A stretch of DNA of 64,000 bases from Teredinibacter franksiae (GTDB taxonomy: Bacteria > Pseudomonadota > Gammaproteobacteria > Pseudomonadales > Cellvibrionaceae). The stretch spans positions 1,490,001 through 1,554,000 of the forward strand of contig NZ_JACJUV010000001.1 of NCBI RefSeq assembly GCF_014218805.1, in the 5' to 3' direction. Shown here one piece after another: positions 27,907 to 37,686 of this stretch (positions are counted from its first letter, which is position 1; each line of letters opens with the position of its first letter). Under the pieces are notes generated by a model that did not search any database, was not told the DNA's origin, and saw nothing but the letters and a program-made list of their open reading frames with translations. The position numbers were made by a program, and so were the translations under genes.

Positions 27907-29112
27907 CTAGAACAACTCAACACCGGATTCGTCCATATTGCGTGCGACGAGTAGGGTGTCGGTGTAAGTGTCGCCCCCGGAATGATGGGGTTCAAATGAC
28001 TCCAAGCTCTCCTCTATGGCCATCTCGAGTTTTGCAAAGACTTCATCTACCACCAAACCATCGTTAAAAATGCGGTTGGTCTCTTCGATGGCTCGAATAG
28101 TGGCATGCTCTAGAAATTCTTCATTTTCTTCGGTGAGCGCAAGCGTGGGAACCCTCGACTGAATTAATTCAGCTACATTTTCTACCTCGTTGACAATATC
28201 GCACATTACTTTCTGGTAAGACTCTTTAAGCGTAACCATTACCACGCTAACGTCTTCCGATATTCTTTTTAAATGTGCTTTTTCTTCAATCAACTTTTGC
28301 TTGTCTTCCAACACTAAAATACGAGCATTTAACCCCTGAAGCAACGAAAAAGTGTTGTCTTTGATTGCGCCATACTTGTCGGCATCATCGGCCGGCATGT
28401 TTTTGATCAATAACGAAACGCGCTCAAAATTGATGATAGTACGACTACCAAAATCAATGTAACGGCCGTTATTGGCCAACTGCTCCAGCATCTGGGACTC
28501 GAGGTCTTTTGCCATCCCGTGCGCTTCCATATTTTTAGTTCCCAGTGAGCTACGCATCTGTAAGCTGCAATGTAGGCCATACCGGCTCAATGTGTGGAAG
28601 AGCTGCTGCCCTAACTGATCGAGGTTATCGCTTTCATGTACCGCAAGCAAAAATTGGATATTGGCTCCCAAATCGCTGGCGCCTGTCAATGCTGTATGTG
28701 CAGCCTGGTTTGCATCCTGAAGCCGGGATTTTAGCTGGCGACGGGCAATTTGATTGAAAATACTTTTGGTGATACGTGTGCACGCCTCCTCCTTGAAAAT
28801 TGAGTTGTCTAGGAAATCATCACAGCCAATTTCAAGCGCCCTAAGCTTATCTTCAACTTCGTAAGATTCCGCCATAACAACCAGTGGCGTATCCGCCATA
28901 ACACCCGGCTCCAGCAGTTGCTGGCAACCGCGCATATCCACCACCCCCACTTTAATACAGTCGTACACGACTATGTCATAGTCACTAGTCGCCAGTAAAT
29001 TCAGTGCAGTCTCTACCGAAGACACAATTTCGGCGTCAAAGTGTTGGGCAATATGCTCGCCAAGCGCCGAAATCTGCTCTAGATACAGCAGTACTACTTT
29101 CTTTGTAGCCAT
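27907..29112 (-). CDS. Response-regulator protein with a helical output region
   Basis: A 401-residue protein. Residues 1-120 form a receiver-like domain: VVLLYLEQI start, probable phospho-acceptor Asp51 (DIVVYDCIK), then PLVVMAES and the DDFLDNS region where a conserved Lys is normally found. That Lys is not obvious, so phosphorylation is uncertain. The rest is predominantly helical, with a long coiled-coil-like stretch (VLEDKQKLIEEKAHLKRISED). No GGDEF, EAL or DNA-binding motif is visible. It lies divergent from an HDOD gene, a family often tied to signalling and motility, so a regulatory scaffold role is likely (inference). Confidence 0.78.
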   Translation of the reverse strand: MATKKVVLLYLEQISALGEHIAQHFDAEIVSSVETALNLLATSDYDIVVYDCIKVGVVDMRGCQQLLEPGVMADTPLVVMAESYEVEDKLRALEIGCDDFLDNSIFKEEACTRITKSIFNQIARRQLKSRLQDANQAAHTALTGASDLGANIQFLLAVHESDNLDQLGQQLFHTLSRYGLHCSLQMRSSLGTKNMEAHGMAKDLESQMLEQLANNGRYIDFGSRTIINFERVSLLIKNMPADDADKYGAIKDNTFSLLQGLNARILVLEDKQKLIEEKAHLKRISEDVSVVMVTLKESYQKVMCDIVNEVENVAELIQSRVPTLALTEENEEFLEHATIRAIEETNRIFNDGLVVDEVFAKLEMAIEESLESFEPHHSGGDTYTDTLLVARNMDESGVELF

Positions 29113-29442
29113 TACAAGCCTATCTCCGAAAACAAACCATTGCGGGAGCCCCCCGGTTACCAGAAAGGCTCATATCCAAACGTCATACCGTATAAATCTA
29201 GATCAGGCTTGCCCGCAATACCAATTTGGGCCGCGGCAATAAAACGATAGGCGCCATATTTATTGTTTTGTCCATCGATCTGGTGAATTTCAAATAATCA
29301 TCACGGGCTAATATCACCTGCTAAATTTAAGAGGGCAGCTAAGTATTTCGCAGCCCCTCTGCATCGCCCTATCCGACAACGGGTATTTAGGGCCAATTAA
29401 ACGCAGGCCTATCTATCTCGATCAACTTCGTAAGGCTAAAAC
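29113..29442. other. Intergenic region between divergent signalling genes
   Basis: 330 bp, no gene. It should hold the promoters of the response-regulator-like gene and the HDOD gene; no clear box or operator stood out. Confidence 0.45.
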
Positions 29443-30315
29443 ATGGCAGCAGCAACACCCCACCAAGAAGAACCTCAACCCGTTGAAGCACTGATTGTGG
29501 AGTCAATAAAAACAGACCACATCGATGTTCCCATGCTGCCCGAAGTGGCGGGGAGAGTGGTGCGGCTCACACAAAACCCAGATTCCGATGCCGCTAAACT
29601 GGCCAGCTTGATTCAAAGTGATCAAACACTGGCTGGGCACGTTATGCGTGTCGCAAACTCAGCGCTATACAGCCCTAACAGCAGCCTTGTCTCTCTGCAG
29701 CAGGCTACTGCACGGCTGGGGATGAAGCTCATTGCTGAAATTGCATTGGCTGCCTCGATAAACTCCACTTTGTTCAACACGCCTGGCTACGAAGCCCATA
29801 TTCAGTATCAAATCCGCTACTCGCTACTGTCAGGGCTTTGGGCAAAGGAAATCGCACGCGCCTGTAGGCGCAACGTAGAAGCCGCCTTTATAACCGGGCT
29901 ATTACACGATATAGGTCGCCCCGTAGCGATACAGACCATACTCGCTAAAAGTGCGCAGCAGGGCATTGAGCTAAGTACAGATACCGTTCTGGAGTTGGAA
30001 ACCAAGTACCAACGAAAAATTGGGGTAAGAGTTGTAGAGCAATGGGATATGCCCAATGCCGTCATTGATGTAGTCAAACATTTCGACGATTTCACCGCCG
30101 CTGGTGCAGCGATGAATCAAACAATGATTGCGGTGGCAGGGGCCCAGATCGCAAGCCATTTCATGTGTGAGCAAGGTTCACAGGGTTGCCTCACTCGCGA
30201 CCAGTTAGTTTCCCACCCGGTACTGGCGGAACTCAATCTATATCAGGATGAAATTTTGCAGGTTTTGGAAAAGGAAGACCTCGTAAACTCGGCTATGGAA
30301 TCTATGACAAAGTGA
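29443..30315 (+). CDS. HDOD-domain signalling protein
   Basis: A 290-residue protein consisting mainly of an HDOD domain. The start MLPEVAGRVVRLTQNPDSDAA, the segment VMRVANSALYSPNSSLVSLQ and the HD-type GLLHDIGRP are typical. HDOD proteins resemble HD phosphohydrolases but usually act as scaffolds in signalling, chemotaxis and stress responses. The His-Asp pair (LLHDIG) is present, though HDOD domains are mostly thought not to hydrolyse. ATG 29443 lacks a strong ribosome binding site. It ends 10 bp before sthA, and a 13-bp direct repeat (GACAAAGTGAGTG at 30306 and 30320) spans that junction. Confidence 0.93.
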   Translation: MAAATPHQEEPQPVEALIVESIKTDHIDVPMLPEVAGRVVRLTQNPDSDAAKLASLIQSDQTLAGHVMRVANSALYSPNSSLVSLQQATARLGMKLIAEIALAASINSTLFNTPGYEAHIQYQIRYSLLSGLWAKEIARACRRNVEAAFITGLLHDIGRPVAIQTILAKSAQQGIELSTDTVLELETKYQRKIGVRVVEQWDMPNAVIDVVKHFDDFTAAGAAMNQTMIAVAGAQIASHFMCEQGSQGCLTRDQLVSHPVLAELNLYQDEILQVLEKEDLVNSAMESMTK

Positions 30316-30325
30316 GTGCGACAAA

Positions 30326-31726
30326 GTGAGTGAGACAAACACAAACTACGATATGCTTATTGTAGGTAGTGGCCCTGCGGGCCAAAAAGCCGCTGTTCAA
30401 GCAAAACGTTCGGGCGCTCGTGTAGCCCTTATTGAAAAAACACGCGAACTGGGTGGCTCCTGTGTACACCGAGGGACCATCCCCTCCAAAACATTACGCG
30501 AAAACGCTCTGCGCGTTAAAAATATGCGCTTAAACGCCGCACTTGCCAACTTTGAATTAGCCGAAGATGTTGAACTGGCAACGCTTATCAATAGACTTAA
30601 CGACGTGCTTCTAGCTCACGACACCTATATGCGCCGCCAATTAGAGCGCAACGGTGTTGAAATGATTCATGGCCGTGCACGCTTTCTCAGCGCAAACCAG
30701 ATGGAGGTGACATCAGTAAAAGCCGAGAAACAGATACTGGAAAGCAAAAATATAATAATTGCCAGCGGCTCCTATCCTCGGCACCCCGATAATATTCCGA
30801 TTGACCACGAATACCTATTTGATAGCGACTCCATTCTCTCCATGATGTATCTACCCAAAAGCCTCACAGTATTAGGCGGCGGCGTTATTGCCAGCGAATA
30901 CGCCTCGATATTTCAGGCGCTAGGCGTAAAGGTCACCATGATCGATAAATATCCCAGGCCTCTGGGCTTTTTGGACGATGACCTTACCGAAACCTTTATC
31001 AATGGCTTCAAGCATATGGGTGGCACTTGGATGGGTGAAACGAAAATCGCCAAGGCATACTGGAATGGCTTTGATGCGGTGGTGGTAGAAACCGAAAACG
31101 GCAAACAAATTCACAGCGAAAAACTACTCTGCGCCGCCGGCCGTATTGCGCATGTAAAAGAATTGGAAATTGCCAACGCAGGTCTTGAATTGAACCAATA
31201 CGGTTTAATCAGCGTCGACGAAAACCTGCGTACCGCCGTACCCTCTATTTATGCCGCAGGCGATGTCATTGGCCCCCCCTCTTTGGCTTCTGCTTCCATG
31301 GAGCAAGGCCGAAGAGCCGCCTGCAATGCCATGGGCGTTGCTAGCGGAGTAATGCATAACATCATACCTGTAGGTATTTATTCCATACCTGAATTATCGT
31401 CAATTGGTATCAGCGAAACCAAAGCCCGCGAACTGCACGGCGACGTATTAGTAGGCGTAGCCAAGTTCGACGAAATTGCGCGGGGCCAGATTTCCGGCAC
31501 CCAAGATGGCATGCTCAAAATTGTTTCCGACCCTAACGGGGAAAAAATACTGGGTGTGATGATTGTGGGTGAGGGGGCAACCGAGCTCATTCACATTGGC
31601 CAAATGGCCTTGCTCGCTAATGCCGATATCGATATTTTTGTCGAAAGTATTTTTAACTTCCCCACACTGGCAGAAGCCTATCGCGCAGCAGCGCTGGAGA
31701 TTGTGCACCAGCGCAAGAAGTTATAG
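30326..31726 (+). CDS. sthA: Soluble NAD(P)+ transhydrogenase (Si-specific)
   Basis: A 466-residue flavoprotein that interconverts NADPH/NAD+ and NADP+/NADH, mainly draining excess NADPH. FAD-binding motif GSGPAG at 14-19, second nucleotide motif GGGVIASE, and FAD motif AAGDVIG. Cys46 is present (GGSCVHRGT), but the partner cysteine five residues later is Thr51. That is the hallmark separating SthA from dihydrolipoamide dehydrogenases and related disulfide reductases. Length equals E. coli SthA (466). The start is GTG 30326, very close to the HDOD gene, suggesting readthrough or coupling. The 3' end converges on the AI-2E gene with only 3 bp between them. Confidence 0.96.
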   Translation: MSETNTNYDMLIVGSGPAGQKAAVQAKRSGARVALIEKTRELGGSCVHRGTIPSKTLRENALRVKNMRLNAALANFELAEDVELATLINRLNDVLLAHDTYMRRQLERNGVEMIHGRARFLSANQMEVTSVKAEKQILESKNIIIASGSYPRHPDNIPIDHEYLFDSDSILSMMYLPKSLTVLGGGVIASEYASIFQALGVKVTMIDKYPRPLGFLDDDLTETFINGFKHMGGTWMGETKIAKAYWNGFDAVVVETENGKQIHSEKLLCAAGRIAHVKELEIANAGLELNQYGLISVDENLRTAVPSIYAAGDVIGPPSLASASMEQGRRAACNAMGVASGVMHNIIPVGIYSIPELSSIGISETKARELHGDVLVGVAKFDEIARGQISGTQDGMLKIVSDPNGEKILGVMIVGEGATELIHIGQMALLANADIDIFVESIFNFPTLAEAYRAAALEIVHQRKKL

Positions 31727-31729
31727 CGG

Positions 31730-32794
31730 TTATTCGCTCGTTAGCCTGTCCAGTGAAATACGTGTTTTTACCAGACCTCGACCGGAACTCAGTAAAACAC
31801 CGATCCAACGTGTTTCATCGACACTTTCTAGGGCAATCTTAACCGTAATTGTTAGTGGAATAGACAACAGCATGCCCACTGGGCCCAGTACCCACCCCCA
31901 AAATACTAACGACAGAAACACCACCAATGTAGATAAATCTAATCCCCGCCCCATTACCCGAGGCTCGAGGATATTACCCACACCAAGATTAACCGCTAAA
32001 AAGCCCACGCCAACAAGCACGGCATCTCCCACCCCCAGCTGAACCACGGCCAATAGTACCGCCGGTATAGCCGCAATAATGGAGCCTAAAGTAGGTACGA
32101 AATTCAGCAAAAATGCCAGCATTCCCCAGAGTACAAAATAGTCGACGCCAAGGATCCAAAGCCACACCAGTATTATGGTGCCTGTGAGTAAACTCATCAA
32201 CGCCTTGATCGCCATGTAGCGATTTACGCCGGCACTAAATTGGTTAATGGCCTCAATGGTTTTTTCTGAATTGCGCGAAGTACTTTTTAACTTTTCAGAA
32301 AACCCAACCTCCTCACCTAAAATAAAGACTACTGTAAGCAATATCATAAAGGCATTGGTCATCAAATTACCTAGCCCCGCCAGCGTGTTTCCGGCAACGG
32401 CTAAGGCTGCCCCAGGATTAAAACTGGAACGTATTAGCTCAGCGTCAACCGATACTCCGAGCGTCGAAAGCTTTTGAAATAAGCCGGCTGTAATCTCAGA
32501 GAGGCGCAACTGATACTCGGGTAAATCTTGGCGAAAATCGCCAATGGCTGAACCGACGACTATACCGACTACAGTGCCGCCAATCACAATATTAAGTATA
32601 ACGATTAACATCGCCAGCCACCCAGGTACACCTCGAGCTTTTAACCAAAGGAGCGGGGGCGTGCATATAACCGCGACAAATAACGAAAGAAGAAATGGGA
32701 CCAGCAAGGATTCTGCGGTGCGCATGCCGGCAACAACAATAATAAACGCCGCCAGTGCAACTAAAAAAGCGGTTATCGGTGAACGTTGTTCCAT
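31730..32794 (-). CDS. AI-2E-family transporter (PerM/TqsA-like)
   Basis: A 354-residue membrane protein with about eight hydrophobic segments. The family pattern is visible: N-terminal pair of helices, an internal soluble loop, then NFVPTLGSIIAAIPA and LEPRVMGRGLDLSTLVVFLSLVFW. The family includes the AI-2 exporter TqsA and the Na+/H+ antiporter-like PerM, so substrate cannot be predicted. It follows an acyltransferase gene by 19 bp on the same strand. Confidence 0.92.
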   Translation of the reverse strand: MEQRSPITAFLVALAAFIIVVAGMRTAESLLVPFLLSLFVAVICTPPLLWLKARGVPGWLAMLIVILNIVIGGTVVGIVVGSAIGDFRQDLPEYQLRLSEITAGLFQKLSTLGVSVDAELIRSSFNPGAALAVAGNTLAGLGNLMTNAFMILLTVVFILGEEVGFSEKLKSTSRNSEKTIEAINQFSAGVNRYMAIKALMSLLTGTIILVWLWILGVDYFVLWGMLAFLLNFVPTLGSIIAAIPAVLLAVVQLGVGDAVLVGVGFLAVNLGVGNILEPRVMGRGLDLSTLVVFLSLVFWGWVLGPVGMLLSIPLTITVKIALESVDETRWIGVLLSSGRGLVKTRISLDRLTSE

Positions 32795-32813
32795 TAGTCA
32801 CATCCTTCAGGTT

Positions 32814-33428
32814 TCATTGATTTTCAGGGTGCTTGCCCGCGTAGCGGGTATTTACGTATTCCCGTATTACCTCGGCATCTTTTACATGATCCCCCGAAAG
32901 GGGCCAACGCTTACCTAAAACCATGCGCTTGTTTGGGAAATCCCAGGCAACCAAAACAACGGGCACATCTGCTCGCTGGGCGATCCTTAAAAAGCCGGTT
33001 TTCCAACGGTCTACTTTAGCTCGGGTTCCCTCTGGTGTAATCACCACCCACACTTTTTCGTGGTCTCGGTACCAAGCTCCAATTTGCTCGACGGTGTCAT
33101 CGGCAGCCGTTCGGTCAATGGGTATTCCACCTAACTTTCTAAAAAGACCGCCTAAAGGCCAAACAAATGCCTCTTTTTTCATCAGGTAAGACACGCGAAT
33201 GCCAAGCGCCATAATAGCCAGCATTGCCAGCACGAAATCCCAGTTAGATGTATGCGGCGCGGCCACCATTACCAGTTTGTGGTCTGCAGGAATTTCGCCT
33301 TCAATACGCCATCCGATTAACCGTAGTATTTTCCGCCCGAGCCATCGACTAATCGGCCCACCAGCCGTTGGCATGCTGGGGGGAATTTCCGGAAACAAGT
33401 CGGAATATTCGTGTTGTGGATTGGTCAT
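32814..33428 (-). CDS. 1-acyl-sn-glycerol-3-phosphate acyltransferase-family protein
   Basis: A 204-residue PlsC-like acyltransferase. The catalytic HX4D motif is HTSNWD, and the substrate-binding motif is PEGTRAK, with a GGIPIDR block between them. Such enzymes transfer acyl chains to lysophospholipids at the inner membrane. It has no strong N-terminal anchor, and one hydrophobic stretch (VLAMLAIMALGIRVSYL) follows the catalytic motif. Its short length and HTSNWD form are typical of a marine gammaproteobacterial subgroup distinct from plsC. Probably cotranscribed with the downstream AI-2E gene. Confidence 0.9.
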   Translation of the reverse strand: MTNPQHEYSDLFPEIPPSMPTAGGPISRWLGRKILRLIGWRIEGEIPADHKLVMVAAPHTSNWDFVLAMLAIMALGIRVSYLMKKEAFVWPLGGLFRKLGGIPIDRTAADDTVEQIGAWYRDHEKVWVVITPEGTRAKVDRWKTGFLRIAQRADVPVVLVAWDFPNKRMVLGKRWPLSGDHVKDAEVIREYVNTRYAGKHPENQ

Positions 33429-33490
33429 TACACCAGGCTCGCTACGTCATTAATTTTTTCGTTATTATTTTTTATAGCCCACACAGTGGC

Positions 33491-35065
33491 TTAGTGCTCT
33501 CGAGTTGACCTAAATTCAACATCGGGATAACGATCTTCGGTAAGCGACAAGTTTACGCGAGTGGGGGCAAGGTACGTCAAGTGACCACCACCATCAATTC
33601 CCAGGTTGTCGCCACACTTGCGTTTAAACTCGGCAAATTTCTTTTCGTCCTCACACTCCACCCAACGAGCCGTTGTCACATTCACCGATTCGTAAATGGC
33701 TTCTACTTTATATTCATCCTTCAGCCGATACGCAACAACTTCAAACTGTAGCACGCCCACCGCACCAACAATAATGTCATTATTGTTCTGCGGGAAAAAT
33801 ACCTGAGTAGACCCCTCTTCCGATAACTGTTGCAGCCCCTTTTTTAACTGTTTAGTTTTCAACGGGTCTTTAAGGCGTATGCGCTTAAATAATTCAGGAG
33901 CGAAATGTGGAATTCCACTAAACTTGAGGTTCTCACCACCTGTAAAAGTATCGCCTATTTGGATGGTGCCGTGATTGTGTAAACCAATAATGTCGCCCGC
34001 CAGCGCTTCCTCTACCTGAGAGCGGTCACCCGCGAGGAAAGTAACCGCATCAGCGATTTTGACATCTTTGCCAATGCGCACATGTTTCATTTTCATACCC
34101 CGGGTATATTTGCCTGAACATACCCGCATAAAGGCAATTCGATCCCGGTGCTTTGGGTCCATGTTTGCCTGAATTTTGAAAATAAAACCACTGAATTGAT
34201 CCTCTTCTGGTTCCACAGGTCGCGCCGCTGTCAGCCGCCCTAAGGGCTTGGGTGCCCACTCTACAAAGCCCTCCAGCATTTCCCGCACGCCGAAATTACC
34301 CAAGGCGGTGCCAAAAAATACCGGGGTTAAGCGACCAGCCAAGTACTCATCAACATCGAATTCGTTCGTAGCACCACGCACCAGTTCGATTTCTTCGCGG
34401 ATGTCGTCTGCATATGGCCCCAACAGCACAGAAGCTTCATTACTATCCAAACCTTTGATTTGGGTGTCGTTGGGAATGGTATGCCCTTTGCCCTGCTCAT
34501 AAACATGAATGGTATCGGTATATAGGTTATAAACACCTTTAAACTCCTTACCCATACCCAAAGGCCAGTTAATCGGCGCTGCAGCAATTTTAAGCACCTC
34601 TTCAACCTCATCCATTACCTCAATGGGGTCGCGCATGTCACGGTCCATTTTGTTAATGAACGATAGAATAGGTGTATCCCGTAGCCGGCAAACTTCCATT
34701 AATTTAATCGTGCGATCTTCCACACCTTTGGCGCCATCAATAATCATTAACACCGAATCTACGGCGGTTAGCGTACGGTAGGTATCTTCAGAAAAGTCCT
34801 CGTGCCCCGGCGTATCCAGTAAGTTTACGATTCGCCCTTTGTAGGGAAACTGCATCACCGAGGAGGTTACCGAAATACCCCGCTCTTGCTCCATGGTCAT
34901 CCAATCTGACTTCGCATGGGGCCCTCTCTTGCCTTTAACTGAACCCGCCAACTGAATAGCATTGCCAAATAGCAGCAGCTTTTCGGTAATGGTTGTTTTA
35001 CCCGCATCTGGGTGGGAAATAATGGCAAAGGTGCGCCGTTTGTCGATTTCTTTCTGAAGACTCAT
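33491..35065 (-). CDS. prfC: Peptide chain release factor 3
   Basis: A 524-residue translational GTPase that recycles RF1/RF2 from the ribosome. GTP motifs: SHPDAGKTT (G1), DTPGHEDF (G3) and NKMDRD (G4). The switch-region stretch [17 protein letters not shown] is typical. Length is close to E. coli RF3 (529). The C-terminal domains are present ([17 protein letters not shown]). The gene is single and its start is a clear ATG. Confidence 0.97.
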   Translation of the reverse strand: MSLQKEIDKRRTFAIISHPDAGKTTITEKLLLFGNAIQLAGSVKGKRGPHAKSDWMTMEQERGISVTSSVMQFPYKGRIVNLLDTPGHEDFSEDTYRTLTAVDSVLMIIDGAKGVEDRTIKLMEVCRLRDTPILSFINKMDRDMRDPIEVMDEVEEVLKIAAAPINWPLGMGKEFKGVYNLYTDTIHVYEQGKGHTIPNDTQIKGLDSNEASVLLGPYADDIREEIELVRGATNEFDVDEYLAGRLTPVFFGTALGNFGVREMLEGFVEWAPKPLGRLTAARPVEPEEDQFSGFIFKIQANMDPKHRDRIAFMRVCSGKYTRGMKMKHVRIGKDVKIADAVTFLAGDRSQVEEALAGDIIGLHNHGTIQIGDTFTGGENLKFSGIPHFAPELFKRIRLKDPLKTKQLKKGLQQLSEEGSTQVFFPQNNNDIIVGAVGVLQFEVVAYRLKDEYKVEAIYESVNVTTARWVECEDEKKFAEFKRKCGDNLGIDGGGHLTYLAPTRVNLSLTEDRYPDVEFRSTREH

Positions 35066-35187
35066 TGAATACAGGCTAAATCATTATGAATTGAGGGTGG
35101 CGATTATGCCCTATGCGTTGAGTTGGCGTAAGTGATCCTGTCAGATAGATGTTAATGCTTGCCAACCCCGACAGGTCAATGGATGTC

Positions 35188-35210
35188 GGCCGCGTTTACA
35201 CAACGCGGCC
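35188..35210. repeat. Hairpin between prfC and the PEP-CTERM gene
   Basis: GGCCGCGTT pairs perfectly with AACGCGGCC (9 bp, 5-nt loop). No T tract follows on either strand, so it is not a standard terminator. It lies about 70 bp upstream of the sigma-54-type promoter. Confidence 0.65.
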
Positions 35211-35261
35211 AACGAAAATAGCAGGGCATATAACCCAATGATTTAGATGAATAATTTTTTA

Positions 35262-35277
35262 TGGCTCAAATATTGCT
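35262..35277 (+). promoter_or_regulatory. Sigma-54 (RpoN) -24/-12 promoter
   Basis: TGGCTC-AAATA-TTGCT fits the RpoN consensus TGGCAC-N5-TTGCW, with invariant GG and GC separated by exactly 10 nt. It lies about 70 bp upstream of the PEP-CTERM gene. PEP-CTERM genes in other bacteria are known to depend on RpoN and the PrsK/PrsR regulators. Confidence 0.72.
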
Positions 35278-35347
35278 GTGACGAACATCACAAATAGCTT
35301 ATCTTCATAACTGTTTGTTTTTTATTCACTTTAAGGAGAGATACACG

Positions 35348-36259
35348 ATGTACAGGAACGCGTTTCGGGCTCTGGTGATGGCGGCAACCGTTTTCGCTGG
35401 AACCCAAGCAGCAGCAATGCCCCTGAGCGAGTACAACTTGATTGTTCTCAACGACTTTGACGGCACTGTTCATGTTCAAGGAAAAACACTTATCGGTGGC
35501 GACATGACAGCCCCCGATTCAGTTCTGAGCGCAGATGCCGAACTACTGTTTTCCAACAGCGTTAGTGTTGGCGGAAACATTTATGGCCATAATATCCAGG
35601 TTCAAAATGGCAATGTTGTATACGGTGGCGATAATACCGATGAATCGAACATCAGCGTACACAACGGTACGATTTATCAGGATCTTAGTTTAAGCATTGC
35701 AGCGGTTGAAAGTGAGCTGGAAAGCTATTCTGCTGGCTACGCAGGGCTCAGTGCTAACGGTTTCGTTGCCGGTGATATGAATGGACGCAGGTTTACCTAC
35801 ACAGGTACAGAGAGTGTTGCAGTGTTCGATATTGACGCTAGCTTGTTCCAGAATTCATATGGATTTGGCTTTGACTTAGGTAGCGCCGAAACCGCCATTA
35901 TTAATGTGACGGGCAATGCTGCAACCATCCACGGCGGCATGAACTTCCTCGGAAACATTGGCGAACTCTACGACAATATTTTGTGGAATTTCCATGAGGC
36001 CACCAGTATTACGCTTAACAACAAGTTTGTAGGTTCTGTTTTGGCCACACAGGCTGATGTTACCAACAACGGTTTCGACTTCGATGGTGCGCTAGCGGCC
36101 AGAAACTACAATACAAACGCCACCAACGAGCTTCATAGCTTTAATTTCCAGCCGCCGGCAACTGAAGTACCCGAGCCTGCAAGTGGTGTTTTAATGCTGA
36201 TGAGCCTTGGTCTATTAGCTCTCGCCAGAAACCGAAAACGAGGCAGTGTTAACCTCTAG
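35348..36259 (+). CDS. Choice-of-anchor A family protein with PEP-CTERM sorting signal
   Basis: A 303-residue exported protein. A signal peptide (MYRNAFRALVMAATVFAGTQ) precedes a beta-rich domain starting LSEYNLIVLNDFDGTVHVQGK, as in choice-of-anchor A domains of surface proteins. The C-terminus is a complete PEP-CTERM signal: VPEPASG, a hydrophobic helix (VLMLMSLGLLALA) and basic RNRKR. Such proteins are cut and anchored or released by exosortase EpsH, usually with exopolysaccharide production. No exosortase is encoded in this window. AAGGAGAG lies upstream of ATG 35348. The RpoN-type promoter upstream suggests alternative-sigma control. Confidence 0.9.
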   Translation: MYRNAFRALVMAATVFAGTQAAAMPLSEYNLIVLNDFDGTVHVQGKTLIGGDMTAPDSVLSADAELLFSNSVSVGGNIYGHNIQVQNGNVVYGGDNTDESNISVHNGTIYQDLSLSIAAVESELESYSAGYAGLSANGFVAGDMNGRRFTYTGTESVAVFDIDASLFQNSYGFGFDLGSAETAIINVTGNAATIHGGMNFLGNIGELYDNILWNFHEATSITLNNKFVGSVLATQADVTNNGFDFDGALAARNYNTNATNELHSFNFQPPATEVPEPASGVLMLMSLGLLALARNRKRGSVNL

Positions 36260-36274
36260 TTACCGTGCAGCAGT

Positions 36275-36778
36275 TCATCCAATGCGCAGGGATATGCCGT
36301 ATATCTGAGCATCTTCCCTGCCATTTTTGGACGGATAATACCCTGGCCGTGTCCCTACACAATTGAAACCTAAGGTATCGTACAGTTTTATCGCCCGACT
36401 ATTGGATGCGCGTACCTCCAAAAACAATTCAGCGGCGAAATCTTCTAATACTTCAGTCATCAGCGAAAGAAGCTGCTTGGCGACACCTTTACTCTGCCAG
36501 CTAGGATCAACCGAAATAATCAGCAATTCTGCATCCCCCGAAGCAATGGAAAACACCGCCTGCGCTATCCACTCACCATCGTTCTGAATGCCGACACACA
36601 CATGGCTATTGGCGATGGAATCTTGAAAGTTCTGCTTGCTCCAGGGGTATGGGTGAGCACGCTGCTCCAACTGATAAATAGCGTCCAGATCGTCCCTGCA
36701 AAAATTTTTCAGCTCGCACGGAGTACCATCGCTTAACGTAAAGCGGCGGTGTAACAGGGTATTAATCTTATCGCTCAA
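36275..36778 (-). CDS. rimI: Ribosomal-protein-alanine N-acetyltransferase
   Basis: A 167-residue GNAT acetyltransferase. The acetyl-CoA loop is VDPSWQSKGVAKQLL (family QxxGxG/A), followed by LEVRASNSRAIKLYDTLGFNCVGTRPGYY, the RimI hallmark. RimI acetylates the N-terminal alanine of ribosomal protein S18. The start is TTG 36778, supported by GAGGAG 8 nt upstream. It is about 15-20 residues longer at the N-terminus than E. coli RimI (148). It lies 27 bp downstream of the preceding minus-strand gene, a pairing common in gammaproteobacteria. Confidence 0.93.
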   Translation of the reverse strand: MSDKINTLLHRRFTLSDGTPCELKNFCRDDLDAIYQLEQRAHPYPWSKQNFQDSIANSHVCVGIQNDGEWIAQAVFSIASGDAELLIISVDPSWQSKGVAKQLLSLMTEVLEDFAAELFLEVRASNSRAIKLYDTLGFNCVGTRPGYYPSKNGREDAQIYGISLRIG

Positions 36779-36805
36779 TAAGTACTCCTCTAGAGAACCA
36801 CAGGT

Positions 36806-37642
36806 TTACGCGGAACTCTCCTCACCATAGGACTTTTTGTTCGTTTGGCCAGCAAGAAATTGCCAAATTGCTTTCTTTTGCCCTGGGTTTCGTAAAGTTT
36901 CCGCCAAACTCGGCAGAACCAAACCATCCGCCGCAAAAGCATCGATAGCGACGACGCTGAGTAAATGACCACCAAAGCTAGGCTCGGGGACTTGAACCGT
37001 GTGGGTGACAGCCACAGCCTTGTAGGCGGCCTCGCCGAACAATAAAATCTGGCTCACGGGCTCTGACAACAACTTACCTTCCAATAAGCTGGCGACCATT
37101 TCACGTGCGGCATGCCAGTCTTTAGGCTTGTTCTGCAGCTCAACCATAGGCCAATTTAATACCTCTGCAGCAGCAAGGCTTCCCGAGCCCATCCCTAAAC
37201 AGCGGGCCATATTGGCCAGTAATGCATCAGTCGGTAAGCCCGCCCCTACCTCTCGCGTATCCACAGCCAGCACATCTCGGCTAACACGCCAGATAGCAAG
37301 CGAAAACCGGGCCTCCTGTTGGATTTCAACAAGCCCCTCAGGTTCCGCTGGCGCGGGTACATCTTTAACTAATACCGGTGTATTTTTTTCTGCCGGAGAG
37401 GCTTCGGTCGTTACTGCAGGTGTACGGGCTTTACGTAACAGCTCGCCAATATCCGCCAGCTTCGGCTCGCCATGAGAACGGCTAGGTTTGGGCTCTACGG
37501 CAGCCTCAGCCATAGGCGTATTAGCTGGCGCCAAAGGCAAGGAGCAGCGTACTGGTGCCGCTGCAGAGGGCAGAAGAACACGGGGAACGAACATGTCGAT
37601 CCCCATGGCTTCCAAGTATTGCATACGTTGGCGCTCATTCAT
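36806..37642 (-). CDS. Conserved hypothetical protein upstream of rimI
   Basis: A 278-residue protein of the type regularly found beside rimI in gammaproteobacteria (recollection of gene order). The N-terminus MNERQRMQYLEAMGIDMFVPR is conserved in that family. A Pro/Ala-rich spacer follows, and the C-terminal ~160 residues contain a uracil-glycosylase-like block (ILLFGEAAYKAV, SFGGHLLSVVA), which may resemble an inactive UDG fold. Function is unknown. I chose ATG 37642 at the conserved start over GTG 37690. It lies 44 bp after leuA on the same strand. Confidence 0.75.
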   Translation of the reverse strand: MNERQRMQYLEAMGIDMFVPRVLLPSAAAPVRCSLPLAPANTPMAEAAVEPKPSRSHGEPKLADIGELLRKARTPAVTTEASPAEKNTPVLVKDVPAPAEPEGLVEIQQEARFSLAIWRVSRDVLAVDTREVGAGLPTDALLANMARCLGMGSGSLAAAEVLNWPMVELQNKPKDWHAAREMVASLLEGKLLSEPVSQILLFGEAAYKAVAVTHTVQVPEPSFGGHLLSVVAIDAFAADGLVLPSLAETLRNPGQKKAIWQFLAGQTNKKSYGEESSA

Positions 37643-37686
37643 GGTCGGGGAGTTTACCCTCACGGAAGGCTCGCGACCAACCGAAT

